Positions 1-9,136 of a stretch of 64,000 nucleotides of DNA are shown in pieces (the stretch's first letter is position 1; each line of letters begins with the position of its first letter). Under the pieces are notes generated by a model, which did no database searches, was not told the origin of the DNA, and worked only from the letters and a program-made list of their open reading frames with translations. The DNA lies in NCBI GenBank assembly GCA_913775265.1, contig CAJYJH010000010.1, positions 1 through 64,000 on the forward strand. The letters are read 5' to 3'. A program made the position numbers and the translations under genes. The stretch comes from an uncultured Mucilaginibacter sp. Its GTDB lineage: Bacteria > Bacteroidota > Bacteroidia > Sphingobacteriales > Sphingobacteriaceae.

Positions 1-349
1 TGTCAGAATTACCGCAGCCTAACTGGTCATAATAAATAAACTCAATACCTTTATTGGGTAAAAAGCTTTCCATACACTCAAAGTACTCATGCGTTGCCCC
101 CGGACCGCCATTCAATAACAAGACCTTAATTTTCGGATTGTTACCAATCTTTTTAGTCCAAACATTGAATTTCCCTTTTGGGGTGTTGATGGGTATAACC
201 TGTACGCCACCTGTTTTGGCACCTGCTGTACTATCTTTAAAATAGCTGGACACGGTCATATCACTGCCCTGCTTGTCATTTTTACATGCAGCAAGGCTGA
301 TAACGCAGATCAACAAAAAGACTTTAAAGGGTTGAGTAGATTTAAACAT
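1..349 (-). CDS. Proline iminopeptidase-like lipoprotein (N-terminal part, cut by window edge)
   Basis: Reading the minus strand from the ATG at 349 gives an open frame that runs off the window start, so only about 116 residues are visible. The N-terminus is a lipoprotein signal ending in a lipobox (LAAC at about residues 19-22). Further on there is an NGGPG motif, which resembles the HGGPG oxyanion-hole motif of proline iminopeptidases in the alpha/beta hydrolase fold. It is followed by an YYDQLGCGNS segment, also typical of that family. The catalytic Ser, Asp and His would lie outside the window. The likely role is release of N-terminal proline from peptides at the cell envelope. The gene diverges from the VanX-like gene at 427. 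Confidence 0.75.
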   Translation of the reverse strand, partial: MFKSTQPFKVFLLICVISLAACKNDKQGSDMTVSSYFKDSTAGAKTGGVQVIPINTPKGKFNVWTKKIGNNPKIKVLLLNGGPGATHEYFECMESFLPNKGIEFIYYDQLGCGNSD

Positions 350-426
350 AAGGCGGTGGGTCGATAATTTTAAATTATTGAATTTAAGCATTTGCAGGAG
401 GATTTAAATTCCTCTATTTTACTACA

Positions 427-1077
427 GTGAAAAGACTGTTAAGTTTACTGGTTGTTTGCAGTATTTATTACCTGCTGTTAGGTTGTGCAGCCCAGATACC
501 TAAAGAAAAGGGTAATTTTAAACCCACCGACTTGGTAGAACTTACTAAAATAGATCCAACCCTAAAGCTTGACATACGCTATGCTACCAAAAATAACTTG
601 GCCAAACGCGCCGTATATACTCAGCCACGTGCCTTTTTGCAACGCGATGCAGCATTGGCTGTCGCCAAGGTAAACCGCGAATTGAAGCCTTTAGGGTATG
701 GATTGCTAATTTTTGACGGTTACCGGCCATGGAGTGTGACCAAGCTTTTTTGGGATATAACCAAGCCCGAAGACCGGCAATTTGTAGCCAACCCCAAAAA
801 CGGTTCGAGACACAACCGGGGCTGTGCAGTTGATTTGTCGTTGTACGACCTTAAAACCGGTAAAGAGGTTGAAATGACCGGCGCTTACGACGAAATGAGT
901 GAACGCTCTTACCCAGATTATACCGGTGGCACTGCAAAACAACACCGCATGCGCGACCTGCTACGCAGTAAAATGGAGGCCTACGGTTTTACCGTTTTTA
1001 AAGTAGAATGGTGGCACTTTGATTATAAAGACTGGAAGATGTATAGGATTAGTAATGTGCCTTTCGAGAAGTTGTAA
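427..1077 (+). CDS. D-Ala-D-Ala dipeptidase, VanX/DdpX type (peptidase M15D), lipoprotein
   Basis: A 216-residue protein that begins with GTG; no in-frame ATG lies nearby. An AGGAGG sits about 25 bases upstream, further than usual. Residues 1-20 form a lipoprotein signal ending LLLGC. The M15D zinc site is intact: SxHxxGxAxD at 127-136 gives ligands His129 and Asp136, and ExWH at 194-197 gives catalytic Glu194 and ligand His197. The GYRP segment near 98-101 supplies the transition-state Arg100. The family hydrolyses D-Ala-D-Ala. In an organism without van genes nearby, peptidoglycan dipeptide recycling in the periplasm is more likely than glycopeptide resistance. The gene faces ahcY tail to tail across a hairpin terminator. 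Confidence 0.88.
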   Translation: MKRLLSLLVVCSIYYLLLGCAAQIPKEKGNFKPTDLVELTKIDPTLKLDIRYATKNNLAKRAVYTQPRAFLQRDAALAVAKVNRELKPLGYGLLIFDGYRPWSVTKLFWDITKPEDRQFVANPKNGSRHNRGCAVDLSLYDLKTGKEVEMTGAYDEMSERSYPDYTGGTAKQHRMRDLLRSKMEAYGFTVFKVEWWHFDYKDWKMYRISNVPFEKL

Positions 1078-1090
1078 CTCACACAATAAA

Positions 1091-1127
1091 AAAAGGGATG
1101 CAGTTTTAAAGCTGGATCCCTTTTGTT
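1091..1127. terminator. Bidirectional hairpin terminator between the VanX-like gene and ahcY
   Basis: The arms at 1091-1103 and 1112-1124 pair over 12 of 13 positions, with a run of A before and T after. It can therefore end transcription from both convergent genes. Confidence 0.8.
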
Positions 1128-1147
1128 TGTATCGATCGCAATTACGA

Positions 1148-2464
1148 TTAATATCTGTAGTACTCTGGTTTAAACGGACCATCAACAGTTACGCCGATGT
1201 AATCTGCCTGGTACTGATCTAATTCTTCCAGTTCAACACCAATTTTAGCTAAGTGTAAACGGGCTACTTTTTCGTCCAAGTGTTTAGGCAAAGTGTATAC
1301 TTTGTTTTCGTAAGCACCACCGTTGGTCCAAAGTTCTAATTGAGCTAAGGTCTGGTTAGTGAACGAGTTTGACATTACAAAGCTTGGATGACCGGTTGCA
1401 CAACCTAAGTTTACTAAGCGACCTTCGGCCAGTACAATAACGTCTTTACCTTCAATAGTATATTTATCAACCTGTGGTTTAATCTCTACTTTGGTATCGC
1501 CGTAAGCACCGTTTAACCAAGCCATGTCAATCTCATTGTCGAAGTGACCGATGTTACAAACAATAGCTTTGTCTTTCAGGGCGCGGAAATGCTGCTCGCG
1601 TACAATATCGCAGTTACCGGTAGCGGTTACCACAATGTCGGCCTCAGCAATAGCAGTGCTTAGTTTTTTTACTTCAAAGCCTTCCATAGCTGCCTGTAAA
1701 GCACAGATAGGGTCAATTTCGGTAACAATTACACGAACACCTGCATTGCGCAATGAGTCGGCCGAACCTTTACCCACGTCGCCATAACCACAAACAACAG
1801 CTACTTTACCAGCCATCATCACGTCGGTTGCACGGCGGATAGCGTCAACTAACGACTCACGACAACCGTATTTGTTATCAAATTTAGATTTGGTAACCGA
1901 ATCGTTAATGTTAATAGCCGGGATAGGCAGGGTACCATTTTTAACACGCTCGTATAAACGGTGTACACCGGTAGTAGTTTCTTCAGACAAGCCTTTAATA
2001 GCGCTAACCAGTTCAGGATATTTATCTAATACCATGTTGGTTAAATCACCACCGTCATCTAAAATCATGTTTAGTGGCTGGCGGTCTTCTCCAAAATATA
2101 AAGTTTGCTCAATACACCAGTCAAACTCGTCGGCGTTCATGCCTTTCCAGGCATAAACAGAAATACCGGCAGCAGCAATAGCAGCAGCAGCATGATCCTG
2201 GGTTGAGAATATATTACAAGATGACCAGGTAACTTCGGCACCCAGTTCAACCAGTGTTTCAATTAAAACAGCAGTTTGGATAGTCATATGCAAACAGCCT
2301 GCAATACGTGCACCGGCTAATGGTTTAGATGCACCAAATTCGGCACGTAAAGCCATCAAACCAGGCATTTCGGCTTCAGCAAGTTCTATCTCCTTGCGGC
2401 CCCAATCGGCCAGAGACATATCTTTTACTTTGTGTTTAACGTAGGTAGTTTCTACTGATGACAT
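1148..2464 (-). CDS. ahcY: Adenosylhomocysteinase (S-adenosyl-L-homocysteine hydrolase)
   Basis: A 438-residue protein of usual family length. It splits S-adenosylhomocysteine into adenosine and homocysteine, keeping the methylation cycle running in the cytoplasm. The substrate-site motif HMTxQTA is at about 59-65, and the NAD-binding GYGDVGKG is at 226-233. The C-terminus ends in PEYYRY, matching the conserved tail that completes the neighbouring subunit's NAD site. The gene is apparently monocistronic: a promoter lies just upstream (2483-2514) and a terminator downstream (1091-1127). Confidence 0.97.
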   Translation of the reverse strand: MSSVETTYVKHKVKDMSLADWGRKEIELAEAEMPGLMALRAEFGASKPLAGARIAGCLHMTIQTAVLIETLVELGAEVTWSSCNIFSTQDHAAAAIAAAGISVYAWKGMNADEFDWCIEQTLYFGEDRQPLNMILDDGGDLTNMVLDKYPELVSAIKGLSEETTTGVHRLYERVKNGTLPIPAININDSVTKSKFDNKYGCRESLVDAIRRATDVMMAGKVAVVCGYGDVGKGSADSLRNAGVRVIVTEIDPICALQAAMEGFEVKKLSTAIAEADIVVTATGNCDIVREQHFRALKDKAIVCNIGHFDNEIDMAWLNGAYGDTKVEIKPQVDKYTIEGKDVIVLAEGRLVNLGCATGHPSFVMSNSFTNQTLAQLELWTNGGAYENKVYTLPKHLDEKVARLHLAKIGVELEELDQYQADYIGVTVDGPFKPEYYRY

Positions 2465-2482
2465 ACTTAATTATTTTGGACG

Positions 2483-2514
2483 CAAAGGTAGTTAATACCA
2501 GTATGTTATACAAA
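2483..2514 (-). promoter_or_regulatory. Bacteroidota-type promoter of ahcY
   Basis: On the minus strand TTTG (2514-2511) is followed after 20 bases by TACCTTTG (2490-2483). This fits the -33 TTTG / -7 TAnnTTTG consensus of this phylum. The ATG is 19 bases further on. Confidence 0.65.
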
Positions 2515-2569
2515 CCCGTTGTTTATTAACGCACAACATGACATACAGCAGACCTTATTTAAACAGAGT

Positions 2570-3430
2570 TTAGTTTAAGCTTAGATACTGTTTTGGATTA
2601 ACCGCCTCGCCGTTACGACGAACCTCGTAATGCAGGTGCGGCCCTGTTGAACGACCGGTTGAACCTACTTTACCAATCAACTCGCCTACGCTGATGCGCT
2701 GCCCTTCTCTTACCAAAATACGGGAAAGGTGCCCGTACCAGGTTTCAATGTTATTGCCGTGGCTGATGCGTACACAATTACCATAACCACCGGCTTTACC
2801 GGCATAAACTACGCGGCCGCTTGCTGTGCTTTTAACCGGCTCACCCACCTGGCCCCGAAAATCGATGCCCGGATGAAACTCGTTGCGGCCAAAATTGAAC
2901 GGATTGCTACGGTAGCCAAAATAAGAAGTAAAGTCGCTTACCCTTGGGTAACCCATAGGCATCTCGGCAATGTTATCTACCAGCTTATCTAAATAGCGGT
3001 TATATTTTTGGTAAAGCTCTACGTAAGCATTCTTCTTTCTAACCGCTTTTGAAGGTTTGAAGGAGATGCTCCGCAAACCGCGCTTATTAAGGTAAGAGTT
3101 AATCTTAGTTAGTTTGCTTTGTATACTTTCAATATAAGTAAGCGCCTTGCTGCTAGTGCTGTCTGTTTGGGCGGTGATTAGTTCCAGGCGGGTAGCATCA
3201 TCGTTCATCTGGTTTTGTAAGGCGGCAACCTGCGCGCTTAGCCGGCTGTTTTCGCTGGCCTGCACCTGATTATGCGCTCTCATCTGAAATATGTACACCA
3301 TTAATAGACCTATGGCGGCAAAAGCAAACGCTGTTAATGCTTTCAAGCGGTTAATCTGCACTTTACGGGCCTTAAGCTGACGCAATTCCACAATACTTTC
3401 TCTACTCAAATCTGCTTGTTTTAAGTTCAT
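2570..3430 (-). CDS. M23 family metallopeptidase, membrane-anchored
   Basis: A 286-residue murein hydrolase or regulator. One membrane segment lies at about 31-49, followed by a coiled coil at about 50-110, so the C-terminal domain should sit in the periplasm. The LytM/M23 zinc site is complete: HxxxD at 186-190 and HLH at 265-267. That suggests an active endopeptidase cutting peptidoglycan cross-links rather than an EnvC-like inactive activator. The coiled coil plus LytM arrangement resembles proteins that act at the division site or in cell shape. It is a single gene between ahcY and the divergent bacilliredoxin. Confidence 0.88.
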   Translation of the reverse strand: MNLKQADLSRESIVELRQLKARKVQINRLKALTAFAFAAIGLLMVYIFQMRAHNQVQASENSRLSAQVAALQNQMNDDATRLELITAQTDSTSSKALTYIESIQSKLTKINSYLNKRGLRSISFKPSKAVRKKNAYVELYQKYNRYLDKLVDNIAEMPMGYPRVSDFTSYFGYRSNPFNFGRNEFHPGIDFRGQVGEPVKSTASGRVVYAGKAGGYGNCVRISHGNNIETWYGHLSRILVREGQRISVGELIGKVGSTGRSTGPHLHYEVRRNGEAVNPKQYLSLN

Positions 3431-3576
3431 GCAATAGTTTAAAATATAAAATCAATAAGGGGTTGCCCAAATGCGGCCAGGGCATTAATACGTGGTAGTC
3501 ACGCTGTTTTGTTATGCAAAAACGTCAGTTAATTGTTAATATTTTAACGCATTAAGTATTTTAAATAGGTATTTGG

Positions 3577-3584
3577 TATTTTTG
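3577..3584 (+). promoter_or_regulatory. Putative -7 promoter element for the bacilliredoxin gene
   Basis: TATTTTTG matches TAnnTTTG and lies 24 bases before the ATG at 3609. The upstream -33 half is weak, so the call rests on the -7 half. Confidence 0.4.
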
Positions 3585-3608
3585 CTCAACGAAAAATTAT
3601 AAGACAAC

Positions 3609-4019
3609 ATGTACCCAGAATATTTAGTTGCCCCGATGCGGGCTGATTTAACCAACGCCGGTTTTGAAGAACTGAAAGACGCGCAAGAAGTAAAAAATGC
3701 AGTTGAAAGCGAAGGAACCGTTTTTGTAATGGTAAACTCGGTTTGTGGTTGTGCTGCCGCTATGGCGCGCCCTGCTGCTAAGCTGGCCGTTCAGAACGAA
3801 AAACACCCTACTAAACTGGTAACTGTTTTTGCCGGTATGGAAAAAGACGCTGTTGATGAGGCTCGTCGTTACATGTTGCCTTACCCACCATCTTCGCCGG
3901 CTATGGCCTTGTTTAAAGATGGTAAACTGGTACACATGATTGAGCGCCACCAAATTGAAGGTCGTCCGGCACAAATGATTGCCGATAACCTGATTGATGC
4001 TTTCGATCAATATTGCTAA
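3609..4019 (+). CDS. BrxA/BrxB family bacilliredoxin
   Basis: A 136-residue cytoplasmic thioredoxin-fold protein of normal length for the YphP/YqiW (BrxA/BrxB) family. The active-site CGC motif is at Cys46-Gly-Cys48, within the conserved NSVCGCAAAxARP stretch. Family members remove bacillithiol from S-bacillithiolated proteins or act as disulphide isomerases. Sphingobacteriaceae members of this family are common, but use of bacillithiol by this organism is inference. The gene has its own promoter-like element and a strong terminator, so it is probably monocistronic. Confidence 0.9.
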   Translation: MYPEYLVAPMRADLTNAGFEELKDAQEVKNAVESEGTVFVMVNSVCGCAAAMARPAAKLAVQNEKHPTKLVTVFAGMEKDAVDEARRYMLPYPPSSPAMALFKDGKLVHMIERHQIEGRPAQMIADNLIDAFDQYC

Positions 4020-4040
4020 GCATTTACATTCATGATACAG

Positions 4041-4070
4041 AATCCGGCCCGCAAAGCCGGATTTTTTGTT
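4041..4070 (+). terminator. Intrinsic terminator of the bacilliredoxin gene
   Basis: An 8-bp perfect stem (4041-4048 with 4056-4063), GC-rich at its base, is followed by a T-run. Confidence 0.85.
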
Positions 4071-4189
4071 TTAGCAGAAGTCACAATCCAAAAGTTCATC
4101 ATGATATTATTATACAGGTCGATAACGACGTCAAAATATTGCTGTCTTAAAAAATCACTTAAAATAAAGCTGTTTTAGTTTAGGCAAGC

Positions 4190-4219
4190 TTTATAATTAT
4201 ACTTTAACAATTACCTTTG
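4190..4219 (+). promoter_or_regulatory. Putative promoter of the M1 peptidase gene
   Basis: TACCTTTG at 4212-4219 fits the -7 consensus. TTTA at 4190-4193, 18 bases upstream, approximates the -33 TTTG. The ATG lies 57 bases downstream. Confidence 0.45.
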
Positions 4220-4275
4220 ATTGTCATTAAGTTAAATCTGTATAAACAACAAACTGATATATTTCCTATAGTTCT

Positions 4276-6777
4276 ATGTTAACAAATAAACCGTTTGCAC
4301 TTTTTTGGACAAGCATTTGCCTGGCCGCATTAAGTTTACCGGCTGCTGCACAAAATCAGCCTCCGGCTGCCGAAAACCCGGCACTAAAAATCTACCGGGC
4401 CACTCCTACCAAGATCAACGATTTGGTGCATACCAAACTCGAGGTAAGTTTTGATTACAAAAAAAGGTATATGTATGGCAAAGAGTGGGTAACCTTAAAA
4501 CCACACATGTACCCTACCGACACCTTGCGGTTAGATGCCAAGGGTATGGATATAAAAAGCATTGCTATTGTAAACGGCACTAAAAACACCCCGTTAAAAT
4601 TTACCTACCAGGATAGTTTGTCGCTTAACATACGTTTAGACAGGGTATATCAGAACAATGAGAAATACACTGTTTATATCGCCTATACGGCTAAGCCCGA
4701 CGAGTTGAAGGTAAAAGGCAGTGCAGCCATTAATGATGCCAAAGGTTTATATTTTATCAACCCGGACAGTGCTGTTAAAGACAAACCGGTACAGATCTGG
4801 ACGCAGGGCGAAACCGAAAGCTCTTCGGCCTGGTTCCCGACCATTGATAAGCCCAACCAAAAAACTACCGACGAAATTTATATGACGGTACCAGCCAAAT
4901 ACGTTACATTATCAAACGGTAAACTGGTATCACAAAAAAACAACGGTAATGGTACCCGCACCGATTACTGGAAAATGGATTTACCACACTCGCCTTACCT
5001 GTTTATGATGGCGGTAGGTAACTTTAAAATCTACAAAGATAAATGGCGCGATAAAGAGGTAAATTATTACCTGGAGCCTAAATATGCACCTTACGCTAAA
5101 ACCATATTCGGTTATACGCCGGAGGTGATGGAGTTTTACTCAAAAATTTTAGGTGTTGATTATCCCTGGAACAAATACTCGCAGATTGTAGTGCGCGATT
5201 ATGTGAGCGGTGCTATGGAAAATACCACAGCAACCCTGCATGGCGATTATGTACAAGGCACGGAACGTGAGTTTCAGGATCGTTATTACAACAGCGCCCA
5301 AGGTGAGAGTACTGTAGTACACGAATTGTTTCATCAATGGTTTGGTGATTATGTAACCGCCGAAAGCTGGAGCAACCTGACCGTAAATGAATCTTTTGCC
5401 GATTTTAGCGAGACCCTTTGGGCTGAACACAAATACGGCAAAGACGAAGGGGATGCCCATATTAATGGAGACCGCAAAGCTTACTTCGGCTCTTCAGATG
5501 CTCCTACCAAAGATTTAGTACGTTTTCATTACAATGATAAAGAAGACATGTTCGACGTGGTGACCTATCAAAAGGGGGGCTCAATCCTATACATGCTGCG
5601 CAACTTTTTAGGTAACGATGCTTTTTATAAAGGCCTTAGTATTTACCTGAAAAATAATGCCTTTAAAAACGGCGAGGCTCAGCAGTTACGTTTAGCTTTA
5701 GAAGAAGCCAGCGGTAAAGACCTGAATTGGTTTTTTAACCAATGGTACTATAACGCCGGTCATCCGGAGTTAAATATTACTTACAATTGGGATGCGGCTA
5801 CTAAAACACAATCTGTTTATCTGCAGCAAAACCAGGCAGGTAATGCCTTTATCTTACCTATGGCTGTTGACATCTACAGTGGTGGTAAAAAAGAACGCCA
5901 CATGGTTTGGATGCGCGATAAAATCGACACCCTAACTTTTAAACTGGCTGCCAAACCCGATTTGGTAAATGTTGACGGCGACAAAATGCTGTTAGCTAAA
6001 AAAACAGATACTAAAACAGCTGCCGAGTTTTTATTTCAATACAACAACGCGCCTTTATATTTAGACCGTGCAGAAGCTTTAACCTGGGCAACTGCTCAGC
6101 GTTCGGATAATGCTGATGCCCGCAAAATTATCCTGGCGGCTTTAAAAGACAAATACTACGGTATCCGTATGGATGCAATCAGAGCTTTGAAGCTTAATAA
6201 TGATGATGTGCGCAATGCCGCTCAGCCAGTATTAATTAACATGGTGGAAACGGATAAAAATAACCTGGTTAAAGCTGCCGCTATTAACGCTTTAGCCGGT
6301 TTAAAAGCATCAGGAAACATCAACCTGTTTAAACAAGCTTTAAACAGTCAATCGTATGCCGTACAAGCTTCGGCACTTAATGCCCTTGCGCAGCTTGATC
6401 CGTCTTCGGCCTTAACGTTGGCTAAAAGCCTGGAAAAAGGCAGCGATGGCCAGTTAGCGCAAAGCATTTTAAACATTTATGCGGTTAACGGTACTGATGC
6501 TGAATGGCCTTATGTTAACAGTAAGTTTGACGAAGCCGACGTACAAGGCAAGTTTGCGGTTATGCGCAGCTATGTAGCTTATGTTGGCCGCCTGCAAAAA
6601 TCGGAATATGCACAACAAGGCATTGAGCAAATCAAAGCGGTAGGTGTGCGTTACAAACAATACGGCATTGCCCCTGCGCTAGTTAACTTTTTGCAAAACA
6701 TTAAAGACCAGCGCGCTAAGATGAATGACACAGCATCGGTTACCGCAGCCGATAACGCTATTAAACAATTACAATAG
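4276..6777 (+). CDS. M1 family aminopeptidase, exported
   Basis: An 833-residue zinc aminopeptidase. A signal peptide ends near residue 25 (AAAQ). The exopeptidase motif GAMEN is at 312-316, the zinc motif HELFH at 349-353, and the third ligand Glu372 lies 18 residues further on, as in the family. The long C-terminal part (about 580-833) is helical and reads like HEAT/armadillo repeats, comparable to the C-terminal superhelix of ERAP/APN enzymes. It should trim N-terminal residues from peptides in the periplasm. It is flanked by its own promoter and terminator. Confidence 0.92.
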   Translation: MLTNKPFALFWTSICLAALSLPAAAQNQPPAAENPALKIYRATPTKINDLVHTKLEVSFDYKKRYMYGKEWVTLKPHMYPTDTLRLDAKGMDIKSIAIVNGTKNTPLKFTYQDSLSLNIRLDRVYQNNEKYTVYIAYTAKPDELKVKGSAAINDAKGLYFINPDSAVKDKPVQIWTQGETESSSAWFPTIDKPNQKTTDEIYMTVPAKYVTLSNGKLVSQKNNGNGTRTDYWKMDLPHSPYLFMMAVGNFKIYKDKWRDKEVNYYLEPKYAPYAKTIFGYTPEVMEFYSKILGVDYPWNKYSQIVVRDYVSGAMENTTATLHGDYVQGTEREFQDRYYNSAQGESTVVHELFHQWFGDYVTAESWSNLTVNESFADFSETLWAEHKYGKDEGDAHINGDRKAYFGSSDAPTKDLVRFHYNDKEDMFDVVTYQKGGSILYMLRNFLGNDAFYKGLSIYLKNNAFKNGEAQQLRLALEEASGKDLNWFFNQWYYNAGHPELNITYNWDAATKTQSVYLQQNQAGNAFILPMAVDIYSGGKKERHMVWMRDKIDTLTFKLAAKPDLVNVDGDKMLLAKKTDTKTAAEFLFQYNNAPLYLDRAEALTWATAQRSDNADARKIILAALKDKYYGIRMDAIRALKLNNDDVRNAAQPVLINMVETDKNNLVKAAAINALAGLKASGNINLFKQALNSQSYAVQASALNALAQLDPSSALTLAKSLEKGSDGQLAQSILNIYAVNGTDAEWPYVNSKFDEADVQGKFAVMRSYVAYVGRLQKSEYAQQGIEQIKAVGVRYKQYGIAPALVNFLQNIKDQRAKMNDTASVTAADNAIKQLQ

Positions 6778-6803
6778 TATATAGCGTAAACATTTAACCT
6801 GAA

Positions 6804-6838
6804 ATAGGCTGCCTGATCATCACAGGCAGCCTATCTTG
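6804..6838 (+). terminator. Hairpin terminator after the M1 peptidase
   Basis: A perfect 12-bp stem (6804-6815 with 6823-6834) closes a 7-base loop. The T tail is weak. Confidence 0.7.
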
Positions 6839-6937
6839 CTTTAAGCCAAACGATGCATGCGGTCAAATGTTAAAAACAGTAAATAGTTAGCCAATAAATT
6901 TTTGATATAATATCTTAGCTTATCATTGTTTAAAGCC

Positions 6938-7345
6938 ATGAAAAAGACCTGCCTTTCCATAATTCTTCTGAGTGTATTAGGTGTAGCTGCAAATGCTCAA
7001 ATTCAAAAAAGCCATACACCATCTACTTTGTTAACACCTATGGATCAGCAATTCAAGCTGGATACCAACATCAATATAGTCACCGGGACACCACTTGATA
7101 AAAACAAAGCATTTGAAAAAGCCCTGACCGACAGGATACGTAAGGCCAGTGTAAGTGCTAACCCAAACACCCAGCACGAGATATTTTACAGCACTATGCC
7201 TGTAGCAGGTAATAAGGATAGCCGTCAGTACTATAATATGCCGGTTGCAAAGTTAGGAGACACCAGTACCCGCTATACGATGTTTGTTAAACGCATTGAT
7301 ATTGTTGATCCAACTAAACAAAAACAGCAAGAAGTTAATCCGTAG
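6938..7345 (+). CDS. Small exported protein of unknown function
   Basis: A 135-residue protein starting at the ATG at 6938. A TTG 12 bases upstream is in frame but would spoil the signal peptide. Residues 1-21 form a clear signal peptide (MKKT..., cleavage near ANAQ). The mature part is polar with no recognised domain. It contains PxDKNKAFEKAL and a Tyr-rich stretch, and ends in a Lys/Gln-rich tail. I do not recognise a family. It stands alone, convergent with the diadenylate cyclase gene. Confidence 0.65.
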   Translation: MKKTCLSIILLSVLGVAANAQIQKSHTPSTLLTPMDQQFKLDTNINIVTGTPLDKNKAFEKALTDRIRKASVSANPNTQHEIFYSTMPVAGNKDSRQYYNMPVAKLGDTSTRYTMFVKRIDIVDPTKQKQQEVNP

Positions 7346-7416
7346 ATTATTTGAGATAGGATCATCAGCAACTTGAGGTTACTCAACATCAAATAAACAT
7401 CTCAGGCAATCAGGCT

Positions 7417-8211
7417 TTAATAATCTTTATTCAACAATTTCTCGAGCTCGGCGAAGCTGATATTCATTTTGACCCTCCCTTGTTTAGCATAAGAGATTTC
7501 GCCGGTTTCTTCGGATACGATGATCGCCGTAGCATCATTAGCTTCGGTAACACCTATCCCTGCCCTATGGCGTAAACCAAATTGAGCCGGCAAATCGGTA
7601 TTATCCGTTAACGGTAATATACAGCTGGCCGATTTAATCTTGTTACCGGAGATAATAACCGCACCATCATGCAATGGCCCATTTTTTTGGAATATAGTTT
7701 CAATTAATCGTTTAGAGATTCTGGCATCCATCACCTCACAACTGGTCTGAAAGATCTGCTCATCATAATCCTTTACAAAAACAATCAGCGCACCGGTGTA
7801 CGTCTGTTTCATGCTTTTACAAGCATCAATGATAGGCTTAATGCGTTTGTAATTGTCTTTCTCTACATCCGACTTCCCTAAAAAATACCGCCACCAGGCC
7901 CGGTTGCGCTGCAACGAAGCATTACGCCCCACTAGTAACAAAAACCGCCTGATTTCTTGCTGGAAAACGACGATGATAGCGATAATGCCCACGTTCATGA
8001 AATTGCCCAAAATGGTGGTGAGCAGCTTCATGTCCAGTGCTTTTACAATAAAGTAAAGCACACACAGCATAGCCAGGCCAATAAAAATATTAGCCGCAAT
8101 AGTGCCACGTATTAAATTATACAATTGGTAAATTAAAATGGCTACCAGTAATATATCTAATATGTTAAAAAACAGGTTGGTTTTAAATGGGCTTAAGTCT
8201 ATCGACTGCAT
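7417..8211 (-). CDS. cdaA: Diadenylate cyclase, CdaA type (c-di-AMP synthase)
   Basis: A 264-residue protein with three N-terminal membrane segments (about 12-32, 38-57 and 66-86) and a cytoplasmic DAC (DisA_N) domain. The two signature motifs of the domain are present: DGA at 182-184 and RHR at 214-216. It condenses two ATP into c-di-AMP, the second messenger controlling potassium/osmolyte transport and wall homeostasis. Length and topology match CdaA/DacA rather than DisA. No ybbR-like partner (CdaR) lies next to it. Confidence 0.93.
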   Translation of the reverse strand: MQSIDLSPFKTNLFFNILDILLVAILIYQLYNLIRGTIAANIFIGLAMLCVLYFIVKALDMKLLTTILGNFMNVGIIAIIVVFQQEIRRFLLLVGRNASLQRNRAWWRYFLGKSDVEKDNYKRIKPIIDACKSMKQTYTGALIVFVKDYDEQIFQTSCEVMDARISKRLIETIFQKNGPLHDGAVIISGNKIKSASCILPLTDNTDLPAQFGLRHRAGIGVTEANDATAIIVSEETGEISYAKQGRVKMNISFAELEKLLNKDY

Positions 8212-8287
8212 AAACGAAGTTATATAAATTAGCCCGGTTTTAGAAGCAAAGCAGTGGTTTGATTACCGTCATAAAAGACGGATTATT

Positions 8288-8320
8288 TTAAACTAAAACG
8301 CCGGACAAACAGGCCCGGCG
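8288..8320 (-). terminator. Intrinsic terminator of the carboxypeptidase-regulatory gene
   Basis: On the minus strand a CGCCGG/CCGGCG stem (8320-8315 with 8304-8299) is followed by TTTTAGTTT. Confidence 0.7.
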
Positions 8321-8343
8321 CTTAAATCTTTTTGCAGTTGTGC

Positions 8344-9030
8344 TTACTGTGCAGTAAGCTTTGGCAAGCTACGTTGGTCGGGCGGCAGCGCCATATATTT
8401 TTTATAGGAGTCATTAATATAAGCCGCCAGCGACTCTGCTTTGTTGCTGCGGATAAATTCGTAGCTCGGACGGTATAAGATCATAAAGTTTTCCAGCTCA
8501 CGATCTTTTAATGGCACAATACTGCTCACATAAGCTTTAGTAAACACCGAGTCTACATGACGCTCATTAATTTCGCGCTCAAAATATTTTTTGAGCCTGC
8601 GTGCATCTTTGGCCTCTTTACCAAACCACGAAGTTGGTGATAGCACGTACACTTTGCTTTTCTCATATACCTGACGATACTCGGTACGCGGATTAAAACG
8701 CTGACCGCGTACATTTACTTCGCGCAACGCGATGCCCAGCGGTACCATAACCACATTCTTAAACTTTAAATCGGCTATGTATAACGTATCAGAAACGTAT
8801 CCCGGCGATGAAAAAATCAAAGTATGCCCAATCATGCCCCTAATGTCAAAAGAGCCGTTATCACCAGTTAAAATTACTTGATTGTTGTTAGTATTACGCA
8901 CCAGTACATCCGTCAGCTTAGTATTGGTACCGGTTTCAATCACCTGCCCCCTGATTCGGTTATCCTGAGCGCTGGCTGCAAAGCCTGTCAGCATCAGCAA
9001 AAGCGCTATTGTATATTTAAAACGTATCAT
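8344..9030 (-). CDS. Carboxypeptidase-like regulatory domain protein, exported
   Basis: A 228-residue protein starting at the ATG at 9030. A longer frame reaches 9195, but it would overlap the terminator and the upstream gene. Residues 1-22 are a signal peptide (ending ASAQ). Residues about 23-105 form a CarboxypepD_reg-like beta-sandwich (IRGQVIETGTNTKL start), as found in front of SusC-like receptors. The remaining ~120 residues are helical and charged, with no enzyme motif. It is probably a periplasmic or outer-membrane associated protein. It follows the M1 peptidase gene on the same strand but is separated from it by a terminator. Confidence 0.75.
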   Translation of the reverse strand: MIRFKYTIALLLMLTGFAASAQDNRIRGQVIETGTNTKLTDVLVRNTNNNQVILTGDNGSFDIRGMIGHTLIFSSPGYVSDTLYIADLKFKNVVMVPLGIALREVNVRGQRFNPRTEYRQVYEKSKVYVLSPTSWFGKEAKDARRLKKYFEREINERHVDSVFTKAYVSSIVPLKDRELENFMILYRPSYEFIRSNKAESLAAYINDSYKKYMALPPDQRSLPKLTAQ

Positions 9031-9104
9031 ATTAAATCCGTATCTGTCTATGTAAAACCCTGCTGCAACGGCTTGGTTTGCCTGTAAATTGTTAAAGTTT
9101 AATA

Positions 9105-9133
9105 ATAAAAAACCCGGCTTAACAGCCGGGCTT
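9105..9133 (-). terminator. Intrinsic terminator of the second M1 peptidase gene
   Basis: On the minus strand CCCGGCT-GTTA-AGCCGGG is followed by TTTTTTA. The stem starts three bases after the stop codon. Confidence 0.85.
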
Positions 9134-9136
9134 CTA

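Noticed and set aside
54..245. 63-residue plus-strand frame at the window start
   Set aside because: The minus strand there encodes a lipoprotein with a clear lipobox and NGGPG motif, so the plus-strand frame is a shadow.
427..1077. Glycopeptide (vancomycin) resistance gene
   Set aside because: Only the VanX-type dipeptidase is present, with a lipoprotein signal; no vanH, vanA-type ligase or vanRS is nearby.
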